This document shows positions 11,805 through 24,059 of a DNA stretch of 64,000 nucleotides, in pieces; position 1 is the stretch's first letter; the number at the start of each line of letters is the position of its first letter. The translations under genes and the position numbers were made by a program. Under the pieces are notes generated by a model. It was not told the DNA's origin and ran no database searches. It was given only the letters and a program-made list of their open reading frames with translations. The stretch spans positions 18,774,147 through 18,838,146 of the forward strand of contig NC_133297.1 in NCBI RefSeq assembly GCF_005239225.2, read 5' to 3'. This stretch comes from Populus alba (lineage: Eukaryota > Streptophyta > Magnoliopsida > Malpighiales > Salicaceae).

Positions 11805-12502
11805 TGTAAACCCCAGTTGAAAAATAGGCAGAAAAGCAATCTAAATGCTCAAAAGTACCAAATAAGCATTAAAACAAACCAAGGACGAAAAAAAATACCA
11901 AAAAATGAATAAAATATTACTGGGAGTGAGTTACCTGGAAATAAAATTATCAATATGTAACTAAATGACATTTGAATTCACCTGGATAAAAAGTTTATAT
12001 AGAAAAATACCAGGATCTAGGAATTTTATCTTGGGAACAAGAAATTTAATCCATGATGTGAATTAGGGTAAATAATTTGAAATTTGGAAAGTTAGGGTTC
12101 TTGAATGAATTTGGGGGAATTAAAAATTTATTGTACATTTTCATAGGGAATAATGTGAAAGAGTAAAGTGATTAAATTATTGTAGTTGAAGTAAAAAAAA
12201 TTGATAATTAAATAGAGTAATTGGTCGGACAATGTTGAGAGTCTTTCAATCTTGTTTTATGCTACTTTGTTAATGTTTTATACTCCATGATGTGAATTGA
12301 TGAATAATGTAGGTAGTATAACTATTTGTTTTAATATCTCTTTACAACTTAAATTTCATGGAGATGTCTGATGAAGAATATAGTTGATTGCTGGTCCTTA
12401 TTGGATTTTGTATGTGATGGAGTTATGAGATGTTAATAATTCATTAGAGATGTTAAATTGGTGGATAAAATCCATGAAATTCAATGGGCTGTTACAAAAG
12501 GT

Positions 12503-13014
12503 GAGATATCTAAGACAGTAACAGAACAAACAATAGCAGTTGAGGTCTAAGATAGTAATAGATTAAACAATAATAGTTAAGGTCTAAGACAGTAACAAAT
12601 CAAATAGTAATAGTTCAGGTCTAAGACAGTAACAGATCAAACAGTAGCAGTTGAGGTCTAAGACAATAACATATCAAACAGTAACAGTTTAGGTTTAAGA
12701 CAGTAACAATTAAGGTCTAAAACAGTAACATATCAAACAGTAATAGTTCAAGTCTAAGACAGTAACAATTGAGGTTTAAAACAGTAACAAATCAAACAAT
12801 AACGGTTGAGGTCTAAGACAGTAACATATCAAACAGTAATGGTTAAGGTTTAAGACAATAACATATCAAATAATAACGGTTGAAGTCTACGATAGTAACA
12901 AATCAAGCAGTAACATATCAGGTTTAAGACAATAATAGATCAAACAATAACGATTGACGTCTAAGACAGTAACCGATCCAATAGTAATGGTTTAGGTCTA
13001 AGATAGTAAGAATT
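12503..13014 (+). repeat. 37-bp minisatellite within the chromovirus 3' LTR
   Basis: Roughly fourteen tandem units start GT(C/T)TAAGACAGTAACA. Most are 37 bases, but two shortened units of 22 bases read straight from AACAATT into the next unit. It has no counterpart in the truncated 5' LTR. Confidence 0.92.
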
Positions 13015-13224
13015 AGACTTTCACGCGAATACTGTGTGTGTGTCCTTGTGATTCAGGTGGAGCGACTAGGATTGGATCTTCTGTTAGGGGAGGTCACGAG
13101 ACAGGCAGAGCAGGTGCGTGATTTTCCCTCCTCTTCGCACTTATGTAATTAAAAGTTCTTCTAGTGAATGCAATTACAATAAATGTCATGTTCAATGTAA
13201 ATAAAAATCTAACGTATTTAGAAA

Positions 13225-13348
13225 ATTAGCTTCGGCTAATGGCATCCGTGATAGGATTGCAATGAGATGAATTACAAGATTAGCTTCGGCTAATGGCATT
13301 CATGATAGGATTGCTGGGAGATGAATTACAACATTAGCTTCGGCTAAT
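13225..13348 (+). repeat. Three 54-bp-spaced ATTAGC-TTCG-GCTAAT hairpin units (3' LTR)
   Basis: Perfect copies lie at 13225, 13279 and 13333. They are the LTR counterpart of 7293-7416 and related to the long array at 28880-29660. Confidence 0.9.
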
Positions 13349-14261
13349 GATGCCCATATTGGGATGTCTGAGAATGATTGATAAGACTCGATTTGTAAAG
13401 GGTATCCGTGTTTGAATTACCTATGGGAAATTGATAAATTTAATTGCCTAAAAATGTCCAGGTTGGACTATGCAAAGTCACCCGGTTCATGCAAGTAAAT
13501 AAGAGTATTCAAATTAAGGATATGCAAATGAGTTTTAATTGGGTTTAAATGATTTACAAGCAAATTATAAGTTGATTGTTAGAATTCCTATGGATTCAAT
13601 AGAAAATTTATACTCCATTCGTATACATTACATGATCATATATATTTCTTTTATCAACATAATGGTATGCTTACTGGATTGTTTGTGTAACAGGTTCATC
13701 AAATGTCAGGGAGATCATTAGTTTAGGACTCTACTTTGTTAAGCTTATGTAAATATTTAACTTAAGCATAATGGAATTAACGCGATTATGCAGTATGCTT
13801 TTGTGTAAACCTTGATGTATATATAAAAGTCTTAGCTCAATATGTAGTACATTAGTTATCCTGTAATTAACCCTTTTGAAATGTTTTAAGAATACTTATT
13901 ATGTTTTAAATTCTCTCTTTACATATTAGTATTCCATTTTCTTTTAAATTTTATAATATGATTTGCGAGCTATGTTCAATTTGAACTTATTTGTAGGATA
14001 TATATATATATTGTGTGGACTGTATGAGGTATTGAATATTGATGATTGAAATAAGGTCTGGACTTATAGGACCTTGTGATGATGAATTGATTGAGTAAAT
14101 TGATAGTAGTATATAAATTGGTATGTCCTAAATACAAACGAAACTCTGCCTAATTTTTGGTAGATTTCTTTACAAAAAAAAAACTTACCCTCAAATTAAG
14201 AGCATATGTTGGGATCTTTTAGCGTTGATCAAATTGTATAGTCAGGTTTGTTACATTGGGG

Positions 14262-15595
14262 GGGAAATAATTAATCTCTCTCCTCACTTCTGGGCTAGAC
14301 CAGTCATGGCCCAACTGCCTTCTAGGCCAATCTCAACCCAATTCCTTATGGGTCGAGTCTCAACCTATGCTTCTGTTAGGGCAGGTGTTGACCCATTTCT
14401 TTATGGTTCCTGTCTCTCCCAAGCCTTTTTTGTGGTTTGCCCAGACCTAATTTCTCATGGGTCTAGTCGCAACCTAGTTTCCTTTGGGTCAATCTTAACC
14501 CAATTCCTTTTGGGCCTTATCACAGCCCAAATTTTCTTGGGGTCGATCTAACCCAACTTTTTTAGGGCTTAGTTGTGGCCCAAATTCTTAATGGGGTCAG
14601 TCTGGTCCAGTCCTGACCTACTTGCCTTTGGGGGCTAGCCTTGACCCAATTCTTGAGGGACCTGGTCGCAACCCAAATTCCTATTGGGACTGATCTTGAC
14701 CCATTTCTCATGGGTCAAGATTCAGCCCAGCTCTTTTATGGGCCTCTATCTGTCCAGATTCCTTTGTATATAATATAATACTTTATATATATTTTTATAT
14801 ATAGAATATTATATTATGTAATATTATTTTAAAAAAATCAAAAAATTGTAAATAGCAAATAGCAATTTGTTTTTTTAAAAAAAAGTCCTTTCCAAAAATT
14901 GGTGATTTTGTTGCTTATTTTATACCTTTTTTTTTTTCATTAACATTGCTTTGTATCCTTATACCATAAAAATACAATTTTGGTGTTAAAACATCCGGCT
15001 TCTTTTCGAAATGTTGCAAAACAAAATTATAAAACAAAAATAATCTTGTTTTCGTGCATATGACCAAGTTCCTCAAAACTTATAAATTTTTTTAGCATAT
15101 TTGTATATAAAAAAAAGTCTTAACATGTTTTTTTGGCTTTAATAACCAGTTTATTAAAGTCACGAAGACCTAATTTATTTTTATATATATCTTATTTAGG
15201 TAAAATGACTTGTCATTCAACCTTTTTTTTTTAAAAAAAATAATAATTAAATGACGCTCAAATTCCAGCCACCATAGTGGTAGCTGAGAATTTAGGGTAA
15301 AGTATTTTTTGACCTAAAAACTCATATTTCAACCCATTTTAACCTAAAAATACCTTATAAACAACCTTAAAACATCTAGAAATCAATTTATCAACCTAGA
15401 AAAGCCAAAAAAGGTCCAAAAAACATAATAAAACTGGGTAAAAAAAAATTCCTCCGACTTTGATCTGATTTTTTTGGAAATATTGAGGTTCTAAACAACC
15501 AAAATCAAACTTCTCTCATCAAATGAAAGCCATGGCCACCAAGATCAATCATTTTTGCTGTTGGGATCGGTGCAAACAACAACTTTCTCTCTCTC
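14262..15595 (+). mobile_element. Probable Ogre-like LTR fragment with GGGTC repeat section
   Basis: The segment 15030-15190, containing GGCTTTAATAACCAGTTTAT and GTTTTCGTGCATATGACC, matches the reverse complement of 63450-63580 in Ogre LTR copy C. The preceding 14290-14770 is a run of degenerate 37-45 base units alternating GGGTC and GACCC/AACCC. The inner LTR end with its primer site is missing, so the piece is truncated before the Athila LTR. Boundaries are uncertain. Confidence 0.42.
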
Positions 15596-15634
15596 CTTTC
15601 TCGAGGACGAGCAAGAGCTAAGTGTGGGAGTATT

Positions 15635-17171
15635 TCATGCAACCATATTATTTGATAGTTTTACTCACATTCAACTAGTATTTTGCCTATGTTTTTATAT
15701 AAAATGCCTTAATTTTCTTTGTTTTATGTTTTGAACGCACTTTTGGATGTAAGATTCAAAAAGAAGTAAATTATAGATAATTGGCAGATTTGACCTCCGA
15801 TCGATGTTTTGTGCAGAACTTGAGCTCTAGAGGTCGAAACAAAGTGATTCTAGTGGCATTAAAAGGCTAATATCCATACCTTTCTGTAAATATATGGCAA
15901 GAAAAATAAAAAGAGAAATTGCATTCTGCCAATGTTGATGTTTGGCTATTCCAACATGAATATCTTGAACTAGAGTAGTTTATTTGATGCAAACTCAATT
16001 TGGTTGGATTCCTGACTCAAAAACCTATCATCATACCAAATTGCAGTAGAAATCGAGCTCATATGAGCTTTCTAAGATTCCATATGAATTCTGCCAGTAG
16101 ACATGTTTTGTGAAGAAACAAGTCCAAATTACTTCCTAAAGCATCCAAACCGACATCCAAGTCTTAATTTTGGCAGTTTGACTCTTATAAGTCCAAAATC
16201 AAAGTTTGAGGATTTTATGCAAGACTATTTCTCCTTGTTTAGGAAAATAGTTATTGAACTACTTAAATATAAATTGTCTACTTAGGTAAGGACTATTTTG
16301 TAGAAAAAAGATATTAGGGTTTCTATTAAATAAAAAGAAAGAGTGAAAGGAAGAGGGGGCGACCAACCAAGAGAGAGAAAATGCACCTTCCTCTAAAAAA
16401 ACGCGAAATCATGCATTCTTCTTCCCTTTTGATTAGTTATTCAATAGACATGTAAAGATAAACTCTTTTTCTTGGTTACAAGGACACAGAAACCTTCGGA
16501 ATTCAAGAACTGTGAGATTTATTTTACCTTTTCTTTTTAGTTTATATGATGAATGAATATGTTTGTTCTCCTATGCTTATTTCCTATGATTATTTATTTT
16601 AATTGCTACAGCGGACTTTAAGTTATTTTTGTGAATAATTTATTGCTAGTTTTGCTATTAAAACCAGAGTTGTGGTATATAAAGCTGTGAAGCAACTGAG
16701 TTTAATAATTGTGATGGATCTACGTTATTAATCTTAGGGAGAACATTCGATCAAACCAAACATGAACTGCAGATAATTATGTTGTCTAGATTAATCAACT
16801 TATCTAGTTCTTAAGGTTGCCATCAAATTTTAATTACTAGTGCGGACACCATGATTGTTTGATGGTTAGGGTTAGTTATAGACAAATTTGTTAACTGACC
16901 AATGTTAAGAAAAGATAAGGATTCAGAATATAAATTGATGTGCAGACACCGTGATTTCTATAGGTGGATGTGTACTTGAAACCAAGGTTTATTCTCGATA
17001 ATTTTCTGATTTATTTAATTTAGCTTGATTCTTTAATTCTTCTACAGTCTAGATAGTCTCAAAATGCACCCCAATTGCATATCGTATAACATAAAAATCT
17101 AAACTAAAACTTTCTAGTGGGATTGATCCCTTGCTAGGGTAACTAATTTGTGCGACAACGAGATCGTAACA
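15635..17171 (+). mobile_element. Athila-type LTR (plus strand)
   Basis: This LTR of about 1.54 kb begins TCATGCAACCATATTATT and ends GTAACA. It is the plus-strand counterpart of 33721-35339. On its left lies GAGGACGAGCAAGAGCTAAG followed by a G-rich polypurine tract, as expected left of a 3' LTR. On its right lies a primer site, as expected right of a 5' LTR. Confidence 0.78.
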
Positions 17172-17176
17172 ATTTT

Positions 17177-17194
17177 TGGTGTCATTGTGGGGAA
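17177..17194 (+). other. Primer-binding site, Asp-tRNA type
   Basis: TGGTGTCATTGTGGGGAA is a mutated form of the TGGCGCCGTTGCCGGGGA site seen intact at 33694-33711 and 58012-58029, and known from Athila elements. Confidence 0.8.
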
Positions 17195-17610
17195 AGTGAT
17201 TCTAGTTCATTCTTGTGCTGTGATTGTTATTTATTTTGTTAAAAAAAAAGAAACAGATTTTTTTGCTTGCGACGGTACTGTTCACATCTGGTTTTTGGTG
17301 GAATTAGGTCTCAACCTTTTGTTATCTTAAGGGAAACGATGTTCTGAACAAGACTAGTGGCCTTAGTCCACTAGCTCCACCTTATTGAGGCTAAATTCTG
17401 CTCTTTTCTAGGGTTTTTAGGCAATTTTTGTATTCTAGCGTAGGATTTACATTCAATTTGCACTACTTTAAATCATGTGTGTGGTTGGTTTCTTTTGAGT
17501 TTTCTTGACGATTTATGCCTGTAACCCGTTCTACTAACTAGAGACAAGTGCATGTAGATCTCGAAATAAAGAACACTTTATGCAGGTTACGAAAACAAGC
17601 TCACATCAAT
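17195..17610 (+). other. Athila 5' leader
   Basis: Untranslated leader between primer site and gag, similar on the opposite strand to 33410-33693. No other feature seen. Confidence 0.5.
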
Positions 17611-18125
17611 ACCATGGTTGTTACACGACAACAGACAATCAAGGAGCTTGGTGCTCTTAACGTGGAGAATCAACCATTGTGCATAAACATCAACAACAAT
17701 GTCAACTTCGAGCTCAAGTTTGGTTTTATACATTTACTATCAATATTCAATGGACTTGCTGGAGAAGATCCTTATACTCATCTCAAAAAGTTCCATATGG
17801 TTTGTGTTGGCATGAAACCAAACAGAGTTGATGAAGAACAAGTTAAGTTAAAACGCTTTCCCTTTCTCTTTAAAAGGGGCAGCAAAGACATGGCTTTTCT
17901 TTGTTCTCCCAGGTTCCATTGGAACTTGGAATGGCATGAAGAAGATTTTTCTTGAAAAGTATTTCCTAGCCTCTTGAGTTCCCAACATAAGAAACAAAAT
18001 ATGTGGGATTCAATAATCTTATGGGGAGACACTCTTTGAGTATTGAGAAATATTTGAGAAATTGTGAATTAAATGCCCTCATCTTCAAATACCTGATCAA
18101 CTTCTCCATTTATTTGTTCTATATT
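17611..18125 (+). pseudogene. Athila gag N-terminal fragment
   Basis: The likely start is the Met of MVVTRQQTIKELGA at 17611, not the upstream Met at 17548. The capsid-type sequence continues with NVENQPLCI, FIHLLSIFNGLAGEDP and a TH(L)KKFH block, typical of Athila gag. A frameshift follows near 17930. The expected KYFP and ETL(W)EYWERFKKL-like blocks are then readable in other frames to about 18125, after which homology ends. Everything downstream (zinc knuckle, protease, polymerase, integrase) is absent. It is a dead fragment. Confidence 0.78.
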
Positions 18126-18429
18126 CTTTATTTAATAAAAAAAATTGAATCAATATAAAAGATGAAAGATTTGAAAGAAGGATAAAAAATATCTTTGTAA
18201 TTAAAACATCGTTATCTTATTAACATGCTCCCTTTTTTTTTAGCATTTTATTACAATAATATTTTTTTACAACACCTCACCATTATCATAAAAGGAAGTT
18301 TATATTTAAAAAAATACTAAAGTTTTGATAATTTGAACGCAAATGCATTAAAAATATATATAAGAATGATACAAAAATTGTGTGTTTATTTAGGGAACAT
18401 TTTGGCTAATTTATCAAATCCAGTCTAGC
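18126..18429. other. AT-rich spacer
   Basis: Nothing recognised apart from a short segment (18280-18330, ATCATAAAAGGAAGTTTA) that recurs at 19403-19445 inside the CACTA left end. Confidence 0.5.
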
Positions 18430-18954
18430 TCAGCGAGGCAATCTAGAGACCTTTATACCCGGTTCCTTGCTTGACCCGAGTTTCAAATTAAATCAGGTTG
18501 AAGCTGACATGATATGACCCGGTTCACATGGTAGGTCCAAACACAATTTGACTTAAAAAAAATTCAAGACAACTTCATTTAATTGTTTTGAAAACAACAT
18601 TTAGAAGATGTTTTGAATCAACCGACGTTAACATAAATTTACTCGTCAAACTCACGATTCGGGTCATAGATCCAGTTAGGTTTAATAACTTTTTTTTTAA
18701 TCTATGTTTTAATTAATTATGAATATAAAAATAAATATGCACATGAAAACAACCAAAAAAAATTTAAGCAAAAAAAAAAAAAATACAATTCATGAAGGGT
18801 TGTACAAAAAGAGTGCCTGCTATATTATAAAAAAAATGTTATAATATCATTAAAAAACAAACAAAGAATTTAATAGTATTTGATAAAATAATATCCCAAA
18901 TATATATTGAATTAATTAATTTTAATAAATTTTAAATGACATCGAAGACTCATT
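18430..18954 (+). repeat. Direct duplication, unit 1
   Basis: This segment, containing GAGTTTCAAATTAAA and GGTTGAAGCTGAC, is repeated starting at 18955. The second copy is broken at 19211/23485 by the CACTA element; its right half (23485-23700) matches 18720-18900. The unit itself is an unclassified dispersed repeat. Confidence 0.75.
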
Positions 18955-20379
18955 GTGCAGACCCATTACTTGACCGAGTTTCAAATTAAAACAGGTTGAA
19001 GTTGATTTGATGTGACCCGTTTGATTTGGTTGACTCGGATTGACTTAAAACAAATCAAGAGAATGTTGTTTTATTTTTTTTCTTAAATATAGAGACAACA
19101 ATATTTTGGATCGACCCGGGTCAACCCACTAAACCTATCACCTTGGTCATGAGCTCAATTAGATATAATAACTTTATTTTGTGAAATTTATTACTTATTT
19201 AATTACCACCACACCATTAAACATTTTTACCTACTGATTAATGCCATCGGTTTAAGACATAAAATTTGTCGGAAAAATTTTCACCGATAGCATCACTGAT
19301 GAAATACGTCTGTCGGAATATTGATTGTCAGTAATTCCCATTTCTATCGCTACTTTTGTCAGGAAAAAAAAACCCAGCATTATACAGATGAACAAAGTGC
19401 GCCATAATCATAAAAGGAAGTTTAAATTTTTTAAAAAACTAAAGTTTTGAATTTTTCATGCTAGAACTTTACCAACAGTTTTTCTGTCTATATTTCCACC
19501 GATACATCACTGACGGCCAGTCCGTCGATGATTGTGGCATGTGTAGTAAATATTTCAGAACTCTCTATATAATACCGACAGATAAAGTCCGTTAGTATTG
19601 TCAACGGTAAATCGCCGATGGAATAATGTTGTCGGTGATTGTGGCATGGGCAGTAAATATTTTTCAACTCTCTGTCTAATACCAACAGACATGTTCCGTC
19701 TGTAAGGCTGCCAGTATTTATTTAAAAAAAATTTAAAAACTTATTTAGAATAAATAATTTTATAAAAAATATTATATTGATTAATAGTAAACAAAACTAA
19801 TTAACCAAATAAAATTGTATTAAACATTAAAAATATAAAATTAATGTTAAATAATATTTATCCAAATATTCATTACAAATTTAATGTATTTGAAAAAAAA
19901 AAATAAACTAGAATAACGATAGAGCTAGAGGAAGAGGCTGCTAGTTCTGGGACCGTACGACCAAAAAGGGGCTGCACATGTATCATCACCCATCCTTGAT
20001 CTAATGTCCATTACCATTTGACGTAGTTGTTCATAATCCATCGAGAGTTGTTCATATTGTTGTTTCAATGCCATGAACTCCTTAGATTGGGTGCTCGATA
20101 CTGATGGAGAGCTCTAAAGGGTTGAGACACTATGGGCCACCCACAAGTTTTTTGTCGTGGTGTTGGAGAGCCCGTAGACCCGATTTTTATTGGGTCCACC
20201 AAATGATCCTACCTCCATCCACAAATCCAGATCGAAATCCAGATGGGTCGAAGGATCGTCCCCATATCTCTCCCTCAACCGGCTATTATAGGTGTCCTAA
20301 AAATTACAGCAAAAATCATCATATTCAGTTCAAGAAAATAATAACTTAATAAATAAAATGATTGAACGAACATACCATG

Positions 20380-21195
20380 AAGTGTTGAGCACAATTGTTC
20401 ATGAATTGTTGCACCTCATTTTGGCGGTTTTCACTCTACACGTGTCTTGACAAACAACTCAATTGGGCTCGGCTCACGTTCAAAAGACATAGCCTGTAAG
20501 AAAAAAAAATGTTGCAAGTTAAATATATTTATAAGAAACAACAAATTAATTAACAATATATTTCATTTAAATTAATCTTACCATTCGCTTCGCATGTGTA
20601 TTTAATAGAACGGAGCCGCCGGTGTGTGTGGCCACCTTACCATGAATTTTTCGATTCCGGTTGTTGGCACCGAACTGTGACTTTCGTACGAACCACTCAG
20701 ACATCACATGTCCAATATATTGCGTCCATTTATCCCTCGAGATGAATGGCGGTTTGAACTCCTTCCAAACCGCCACCTCTTTCTAGCCTTCTAGACCGTT
20801 ATATCTCGCATATCTTTTTGCTTTTTTATGTGTGTCATACCAAAAATCACGCAACCTACTTCAATAGTAACAAATTATAATTTAGAACATAAAATATAAA
20901 ACAAAAAATTATATTATTTTTGATGTTACCTAGTTGCCGCGCGATTCTCCCATACCCTCCTCACAACATTGTTGTTCGCGCTATCCCACTCAAATTTGTG
21001 TTGTGTATAAATAATTCATTTAAAATAAAAATAGTACAAGATATAAATTTTTTTTTATTAAAAATAAGCTAGAAATTAGAAGTTAACACCTATCTGAAAT
21101 TGTCGAAACCATGCATTGATATTAGGTCTCCACTCAGGATGTCTGGAAACTTGACTCCATTGAAATAATGGAATTTCCATCGACGATTTAAACAC
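20380..21195 (-). pseudogene. CACTA second-protein remnant (plant transposase, Transposase_24-like)
   Basis: The best-preserved part is at 20567-20776: WKEFKPPFISRDKWTQY, then RKSQFGANNRNRK and the HTGGSV block, characteristic of the Ptta/En/Spm-type protein encoded by plant CACTA elements. Upstream on the same strand, in broken frames, HPEWRPNINAWF (near 21150) and NNNVVRRVWENRAATR (near 20990) are recognisable, separated by what may be an intron. A KTRVE-type tail is readable near 20450. Internal stops and frameshifts show it is dead. Its role in transposition is not settled for the family. Confidence 0.7.
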
Positions 21196-21607
21196 CGATG
21201 TTATTGTCCTGGCAGCCTCAATGTTTGTGAACTTGAAATTAAATAAAATTAATAAAATATTAATTAGTTGCTCATAAATTATGTTACAAGTATAAAAAAA
21301 AAAAAACTAAAACCTAAACAAACTGACATTGAAAGGTCATCCTTCCAATGTGCCTGGTACTTGCGGGTGAATTGACCCTGCTGTGAAGGCACACCACCTC
21401 TGCATTGTGAAACCGTGCTAGAAGAGGCAGCATCACAAGTTGGCGCAGGTACCTCTTATTGATTAGCATCTAAAGATAAGTCATCCTTGCTGCTAGAAGA
21501 ACTAGCAGCAACCGTCTGCTGACGACATGCTGTTGATTTTATTCTACACATCTACACAAATTTATATGAATAATTACATAATTATTCAATTATTTAAAAA
21601 CAAATTA

Positions 21608-21696
21608 GCAGCACCTCCCCTGTACTGGAGACTACCCATAATTTTCAAATTTGGCAGCACCTCCTCTGTACTGGAGACTACCCATAATTTTCAAAC
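21608..21696. repeat. 46-bp tandem duplication
   Basis: Two nearly identical units, each containing CTGTACTGGAGACTACCCAT, lie back to back within the CACTA element. Confidence 0.9.
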
Positions 21697-21837
21697 CTGC
21701 AAATATTTACAATAACCACAAACCAATTGACTCCACTGGAAAATTTTATATACAACCTAACATCTATAGAATACATAAATGACAATTAAAATTAATGGAA
21801 ATAATAAAAAACATAACAAGCAATAAAAAAATAAAAT

Positions 21838-22423
21838 GTTTCTTGCCCATTCTATAATTTTATCATAACTGGCCTCACGCAATTTGTTATCTGACTTGAT
21901 AATGAACACTTGTGCTACGGCCGATAATTTACTGTGGTTCGTGCTCCCATCCTATAATGGTTTGTCAAAATATTTCAACAGATCAAAAAGCCTTACTGCA
22001 TCTACATTAAGGTCTTCTACGATTGGACATTGACTGACATTACCTTGATTCATTCTCACTGCATCCATAACCATATTCTTGTAAGGATTACTATTATCAT
22101 TTACAACTTCATGCATGTTTCTAGCTCTAGAAGTTGACCCAACCACCCTTTCTACCATGCTCTTATTAGGAACAAATAGTTCTCCATGTGCATGCCAATA
22201 CAATAATCTCCATGAACCCTTTGGTTAGAAGATACAACGTTATAACATCTAGATGCAACAACTTTTTATTTTTACACTTCCTGCATGGACAACTAATACC
22301 GTCATCAGTAAAATTTCTCAGAATAGATGTTGCGAAATTAATAAAATCCTGAACCCCATTATAATAATTCATCCACCGCAATCCTTGGAGTGAGTCTCGA
22401 TATATCCATGAACGATCATCCAT
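21838..22423 (-). pseudogene. CACTA transposase N-terminal domain, broken
   Basis: The protein starts MDDRSWIYRDSLQG at 22423 and shows the transposase-associated zinc-binding domain of CACTA transposases: FINFATSILRNF, then CPCRKCKNKK and a GFM block. A frameshift near 22195 moves the reading from GFMEI to YWHAHGELFVPNKSMV. A premature TAG at about 21954 replaces the Trp expected in DKPLW. Beyond it DGSTNHSKLSAVAQV and IIEWARN continue to about 21838, where homology ends. Neither the catalytic Transposase_21 domain nor the C-terminus is present. Confidence 0.8.
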
Positions 22424-23711
22424 GACTTCTATCGAACCTCTATAAAATTATGATGACAACATGTATTAATTAACTATGTTACATAAATAAATTTCCAAAA
22501 ATATTGGTTTGCCCAGACATTATCCAACAAACTAAAAAAAACACTTATGTTAAATATTCATTATCAATTATCAACGTCCATACAAATTTATACATATATA
22601 AATTTATGCAAATCACAACTCCGCAATAGAATTGATAAAAATTAAAACGGACCCGTTAAACAAGCTATTCTTTATTTCATCACAACATATCTAATTTTGT
22701 AATTCAAACAAAGGTTCAACAATTTACAAACAAATACAATTTGACAAAATCTAAAACAAACTATAACAACTACAAAATTATACATTCATACTACAAGTTT
22801 CTTTGACAAATAACAATAAAACAAGTACATATGTTAACAAAATACATATACAAAAAAATAATAATAATAATAAAATTGACATTTAAATGTTAAAATTAAA
22901 AAGGATAGATTTACTTACAAAAAATGATAAAATCCAAAATAAATTAGAGAACGAATGTTGTGACCACGTACAAAAGTATAACAAAGATGAGTGCTTGTGT
23001 TGAGAAGAGGAAGATATATTTAGGGGGGTGGGTGGTTGTTTGCAGTTTGGGAGGGGAGAGTTGGGATGCATAAGAAGAAGGAGAAATAGAGGAGGAGAAA
23101 GTCGGCAGAGTGGATATATTGGCTTTTACCAATGGAATCACCGACGGACACGTCATTTCAGTTTACCCGTCGGTGAATGGGCCACGTCACTATACAGAGA
23201 TCCTGGTTTGAATCCCTCAGTCATTCCATCAGTAAAATTGTCTGAAAAAATTTCACATCATCAACCTTTTTTTTTTTCAAAATTCTATATATTCCATTAG
23301 CAATTCGGTCCGTATGTACCGACAAAATTATTCTATCAGTATATAGTAATCAAATTGCGGACATAATATATGCTGTCAGTATTTAATACCGACAACAAAG
23401 GTTTGTCGATATAGACTGACAAACTTAGAGACAAAATTATATCCATCGGTAATTTCCTTGGTTTTTGCTAATTTTTTGTTAATGTATTTGATAATAAAAA
23501 ATAGAGAAGCACATAAAAGTAACATAAAAAAAAATTAAAAAAAAACACGCAAATAAAACATTACACAAAGGTTATACAAAATAGCATTTGCTAATATTAT
23601 AAAAAAATGCTACAATCTTATTAGAAAATAAAATAAAAACTGAATGGTATTTAATAAAAAATATTCTAGATATATTTTATTTATTTATTTTAAAACACTA
23701 AATTATTTGAG

Positions 23712-23960
23712 ATACCTCCTAAGCCTCGGTGGTGCTTCCTTATATTGTTGCTTTCCTACTCCTTTCCTCCTTGCAGACCGTAAAAATTGCAAGTTTGCAT
23801 CTCTTCTATTTTAATTACCTCCTTCCATTTCTAAACAATTTACCTTAATTTTGCTGTCTTCATTTCAGTCTATGAAAACAAAAAAATTATTGGTGTTCTG
23901 TTTTGTCGTTTAAAAATTGATGTTTGATCATCTGCTTTAAATTTTGTTGTTTTTTGTAAG
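23712..23960 (+). pseudogene. Fragment of GH17 glucanase first exon and intron
   Basis: The sequence is collinear with 38062-38300. It covers the signal-peptide exon (readable as a hydrophobic stretch TVAFLLLSFLQTVK in the intact copy) and much of intron 1. Here the start codon is lost (GGTGGTGC instead of CATGGTGC). A 4-base deletion removes the splice donor (AAGTTTGC instead of AAGTAAGTTTGC). Homology stops before the second exon. It shows that pieces of the same gene were scattered about 14 kb apart. Confidence 0.8.
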
Positions 23961-24059
23961 ACTAGAAACCTGGACATGGTTCTTAGCGATCATCTGGACT
24001 TTTCAAGACTGGTCTCACCATGGCTTATGATGTTGGACTCTCTACAAGTAGCCAGTTGA

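Larger units (their letters stand above)
11805..14255 (+). mobile_element. 3' LTR of the Tekay/Del-like chromovirus
   Basis: This is the full-length LTR, about 2.45 kb, from TGTAAACC after the polypurine tract to GTTTGTTACA. Its last 1.2 kb aligns with the truncated 5' LTR. It carries a 37-bp minisatellite and a three-unit hairpin array. Confidence 0.83.
19212..23484 (-). mobile_element. CACTA (En/Spm) transposon, decayed
   Basis: The ends are degenerate: CACCATTAAAC at the left and TTTTTTGTTAATG at the right, compared with CACTA...TAGTG. Both end regions carry many short direct and inverted copies of ACCGACGG/CCGTCGGT-like motifs, the subterminal repeats of plant CACTA elements. Minus-strand coding remnants of two transposon proteins lie inside. 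The left boundary is uncertain by about 20 bases and no clean 3-bp target duplication is visible. Confidence 0.75.
18955..23700 (+). repeat. Direct duplication, unit 2, split by the CACTA insertion
   Basis: 18955-19211 matches the first half of unit 1 and 23485-23700 matches its second half. Joining them restores a unit of about 470 bases. This fixes the approximate insertion point of the transposon. Confidence 0.68.

Noticed and set aside
14225..14551. 108-codon frame at the GGGTC array
   Set aside because: Produced by the short repeat; no recognisable protein.
19488..19685. Minus-strand frame in the CACTA left end
   Set aside because: It is built from subterminal repeats (TGTGGCATG / CCGTCGG units), not coding sequence.
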